A DNA stretch of 24,203 bases from an uncultured Oscillospiraceae bacterium (GTDB taxonomy: Bacteria; Bacillota; Clostridia; Oscillospirales; Oscillospiraceae), in NCBI GenBank assembly GCA_910588625.1, contig CAJUQN010000036.1, forward strand, positions 1 through 24,203, written 5' to 3'. This document shows positions 22,013 to 24,203 of this stretch, one piece after another. Position 1 is the first letter of the stretch. Each line of letters starts with the position of its first letter. Both the position numbers and the translations under genes were made by a program. Below the pieces are notes generated by a model, which was given only the letters and a program-made list of their open reading frames with translations, was not told the origin of the DNA and searched no databases.

Positions 22013-23958
22013 TGCCTGGGCTGATTTTGAAAAGCACGTACATCAAGTGCGGCGGCAAAGGTGGGGGCGGCGGTGGTTACCTGCGCTACATCGGCACACG
22101 GGATGGTGTGGAGCTGGTGCCTGATGACCGCCCAGCTACGAAACGGCAGGAGCAGCTGATCCGTTCGCTGGTGCGGGATTTCCCGGATACGAAAGAGCTG
22201 CTGGAATACGATGATTGGCAGACGTCCCACACCAAAGTCCACGCCTCCGCGTTCATTACCACAGCGCTGGAGTGTAACTGGGAGCAGGCCAACCGCTCCG
22301 ATGTGTACCTGAAGTACATCGCCACCCGTCCGAGGGTGGAGTGGCTGGGCAGCCACGGCTTGTTCAGTGATGACGACACCGTGGATTTACAAAAAGTAGC
22401 GGCGGAGCTGGACAGCTACACCGGCAACGTGTGGACGCACATCATCTCGCTGAAGCGGGAGGACGCGGCACGATTGGGTTACGATCGGGCGTCGGCGTGG
22501 CGGGATCTGCTCCGTCAGGAGCGCAATGAGATTGCCGCCGCCATGGGTATCCCGCCCGGCCACTTCCGTTGGTACGCCGCCTTCCACGACGAGGGCCATC
22601 ATCCTCATGTCCACATGATGGCCTGGTCCAGCCAGCCTAAGGAGGGCTGGCTGGACCAGGATGGCATTCGCAAAATCAGATCCACGCTGACCAACCAGAT
22701 TTTTGACCAGGAAATGCTCCATCTGTACGAGCAGAAGACTGTCTCCCGGGACGAGCTGGTACGTCAGGCGCGGGCGTCCATGCTGGCGCTGGTGAAGGAA
22801 ATGCGCCAAGGTCTCTGCGACCACCCGGAGGCGGAAGAATTGATCCTGAAGCTGTCCCGGGAATTGGGTAATGTGAAAGGCCAGAAGAAGTACGGCTATC
22901 TGCCCAAGCCGGTGAAAAAGCTGGTGGATGAGATCGTGGACGAGATGGAGCGCCTGCCCGTGGTGGCTGAGTGCTATGACCGGTGGCAGACGCTCCAGGG
23001 TGAGGTAGAGGGGTACTACTCCGACGCGCCGCCAAAAAAGAAAAAACTGTCTGAGCGGAAGGAGTTCCGGCAAATCAAAAATGCTGTTGTGGCGGAGGCG
23101 GAGCGTCTCCGCCTTTCCGCGCTGACCTTCGAAGGCGAACAGCAGCCGGATGAAGATGAGGAATACGATCATTCCCACAATCATTGGTATTGGCAAATGA
23201 AGCAGGTACTGGAGAGCCCGGAGGAACCTATCGAGAACAAGGACTGGGCGGTGTCGGAGATGAAAATGCTGGCGGATCACGGTGTACCCCAGGCGTGGTA
23301 TATGCTGGGGACGCTGTACCGGGACGGCGGCATCCTGATCCCAGACAGCGCACTGGCGGTGGATGCGTTCGAGAAAGCGGCGCGGGCGGGAATGGTTCCG
23401 GCCCAATGTGCGTTGGGTGAATTGCTGCTCTCCGATGATTGGGAAGTACGCAACCCACAGGCGGGGATGGAATGGCTGGAGTGTGCGTGGCAGAAGGGTT
23501 CGCTCCGCGCCGGGTATCGTCTGGCAAAAGAATATCTCGGCGGAGAAAATGTTGCCAAGAATGTGGCGAAAGGGTTGGAGCACCTGTCCGGGTGCGCCGA
23601 CGCAGGCCACCCCGGCGCACAGTATCTGCTGGGCAAATTGTATCTCACCGGGCAGGAGAAGCTCCCCCAAGATACGGAGCAAGCCGAATATTGGCTGTCC
23701 CAAGCGGCGGCGCAGGGCAACGAGTACGCCGGCCTCCTGTTGGAACGGATGGAAGACTCCAAGACTTCTGTAGCGGCGCTGGCGGTGGTGCGTTTGCTCC
23801 ACAGCATAAGCAAGGTGTTCCAAGACAACTCCTTACCCAAACGCAGTCCAATTGGTATGCGCACTGACCGCAAGCTGCTCCAGAGAATTCAAGAAAAGAA
23901 GATTGCCATGGGCCACAAGCCGGACGACCACCCGGACGAGGGCATAGTCATGTATTAG
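22012..23958 (+). CDS. MobL/MobP3-like relaxase with C-terminal Sel1 repeats
   Basis: Relaxases nick one strand at the transfer origin, stay covalently bound to it and lead the strand into the recipient. The 648-residue protein has the metal-binding histidine cluster in FHDEGHHPHVHMM (H196, H197, H199, H201), and an N-terminal part of the MobL/MobP3 type (KCGGKGGGGGGYLRYIGTRD, YLKYIATRPRVEWLG). The catalytic Tyr is likely in the N-terminal region but cannot be fixed from sequence. A charged linker (PPKKKKLSERKE) leads to tandem Sel1-like repeats from about 430 to 565 (AWYMLGTLYRDGG, AQCALGELLLS, AGYRLAKEYLGG, AQYLLGKLYLTG). Sel1 repeats mediate protein contacts, perhaps with a helper element's coupling protein. 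No coupling protein or type IV secretion genes are in the window, so transfer would need a helper. Confidence 0.88.
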   Translation: MPGLILKSTYIKCGGKGGGGGGYLRYIGTRDGVELVPDDRPATKRQEQLIRSLVRDFPDTKELLEYDDWQTSHTKVHASAFITTALECNWEQANRSDVYLKYIATRPRVEWLGSHGLFSDDDTVDLQKVAAELDSYTGNVWTHIISLKREDAARLGYDRASAWRDLLRQERNEIAAAMGIPPGHFRWYAAFHDEGHHPHVHMMAWSSQPKEGWLDQDGIRKIRSTLTNQIFDQEMLHLYEQKTVSRDELVRQARASMLALVKEMRQGLCDHPEAEELILKLSRELGNVKGQKKYGYLPKPVKKLVDEIVDEMERLPVVAECYDRWQTLQGEVEGYYSDAPPKKKKLSERKEFRQIKNAVVAEAERLRLSALTFEGEQQPDEDEEYDHSHNHWYWQMKQVLESPEEPIENKDWAVSEMKMLADHGVPQAWYMLGTLYRDGGILIPDSALAVDAFEKAARAGMVPAQCALGELLLSDDWEVRNPQAGMEWLECAWQKGSLRAGYRLAKEYLGGENVAKNVAKGLEHLSGCADAGHPGAQYLLGKLYLTGQEKLPQDTEQAEYWLSQAAAQGNEYAGLLLERMEDSKTSVAALAVVRLLHSISKVFQDNSLPKRSPIGMRTDRKLLQRIQEKKIAMGHKPDDHPDEGIVMY

Positions 23959-23973
23959 AATTTTGAGTATCCC

Positions 23974-24021
23974 ACTCTCAAATTTTGGGAGGAACTATAT
24001 CAACAAGACGCATCCAACAAG
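23974..24021 (+). repeat. Dispersed direct repeat, copy 3 of 3
   Basis: The core (23989-24021) differs from copy 1 only by a C for A in GCATCCAAC; the 15 bases before it match copy 1 at about 11 positions. This copy lies in the 100-base gap between the relaxase and the excisionase-like gene, the usual surroundings of an attachment site or recombination-gene leader. Confidence 0.75.
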
Positions 24022-24058
24022 ATAGGAACCATTCCACGGGAAGGGGGAAAGGAAGAAA

Positions 24059-24203
24059 ATGAAGAAAGTAAAATACACATCCTACGATGAACTGCCGCTG
24101 ATGCTCTCGGTGCCGGAGGTGGCGGCGGTGCTGGGTATCAGCCGCGCCGGGGCCTATGAGCTGGTGCGGGGCAATGGATTCCCCGCACTGAAAATCGGCA
24201 GCA
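24059..24203 (+). CDS. Excisionase-like HTH protein, cut by the window edge
   Basis: The first 48 residues (MKKVKYTSYDELPLMLSVPE onward) show the MerR-like winged helix of the excisionase family (HTH_17): LSVPEVAAVLGISRAGAYEL, then VRGNGFPALKIGS. Excisionases bend DNA at attachment sites and direct integrases towards excision; small proteins of this type usually precede a tyrosine integrase gene. The ATG follows AAAGGAAG. The gene continues past 24203, so its length and the expected integrase cannot be seen. Its place directly after repeat copy 3 ties the repeat to the recombination module. Confidence 0.8.
   Translation, partial: MKKVKYTSYDELPLMLSVPEVAAVLGISRAGAYELVRGNGFPALKIGS

Noticed and set aside
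22387..23823. 478-codon minus-strand open frame opposite the relaxase
   Set aside because: It runs opposite an unmistakable relaxase with Sel1 repeats; it has low-complexity composition and no start signal.
1..24203. CRISPR array, tRNA or rRNA genes
   Set aside because: No regularly spaced repeat-spacer series, no tRNA-like cloverleaf with a conserved T-arm and no rRNA stretch was seen. The three 48-bp repeats are 9-12 kb apart and so not an array.

Overview
The window looks like accessory DNA of a gut-type Gram-positive anaerobe of the Clostridia (Oscillospiraceae/Lachnospiraceae-like). The reasons are strong AGGAGG-type ribosome sites, DUF6809 and DUF6933 proteins, a short Clostridia-style peptide deformylase, and a MobL/MobP3-like relaxase with Sel1 repeats. 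GC-rich genes alternate with clearly AT-rich ones (hsdS and the two genes after it; the nuclease-helicase gene), as expected of a mosaic of transferred segments. The organism call is inference; there is no rRNA or tRNA gene to test it.

Left part, 1-3205. A BrnT-like toxin and short BrnA-like antitoxin candidate (minus strand; the toxin lacks an ATG, GTG or TTG start) face a solitary antitoxin-like small gene with a good promoter. A DUF4062 gene follows whose N-terminus appears displaced by a one-base deletion. Then come a broken coding remnant, a strong terminator, and the first of three direct copies of a ~48-bp repeat (3158-3205, 15161-15208, 23974-24021).

Segment between repeats 1 and 2, 3206-15160. 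A minus-strand operon encodes a short peptide deformylase, a HEAT-like protein and DUF6933. A divergent plus-strand set encodes a small acidic protein, a MutT-type NUDIX hydrolase (frameshifted near its end) and a DUF3006-like protein. A six-gene defence operon then starts from a near-consensus promoter: hsdM, hsdS, two unknown small genes (the first with three membrane segments), hsdR, and a predicted nuclease-helicase of the DUF2075 type. A YghZ-type aldo-keto reductase ends the segment.

Segment between repeats 2 and 3, 15209-23973. A DUF6809 gene is followed by a decayed copy of the 3' end of another gene in this segment, then a winged-helix (YcaQ/HTH_42) gene. Next, on the minus strand, is the most unusual locus: a 1024-residue protein carrying both signatures of the two-barrel (eukaryotic RdRP/YonO-like) RNA polymerases, translationally coupled to a 287-residue unknown protein with a possible zinc site. 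Divergent from it runs a mobilisation module: an HTH replication or regulatory protein, a cluster of inverted repeats (oriT candidate), a ribbon-helix-helix MobC-like protein and the relaxase. After repeat 3 an excisionase-like gene runs off the right edge.

Overall this reads as a mobilisable element carrying a polymerase locus of unknown purpose next to a type I restriction island, built from modules separated by a shared repeat. The polymerase and its partner are the best candidates for an undescribed system; the two extra genes inside the type I operon come next.
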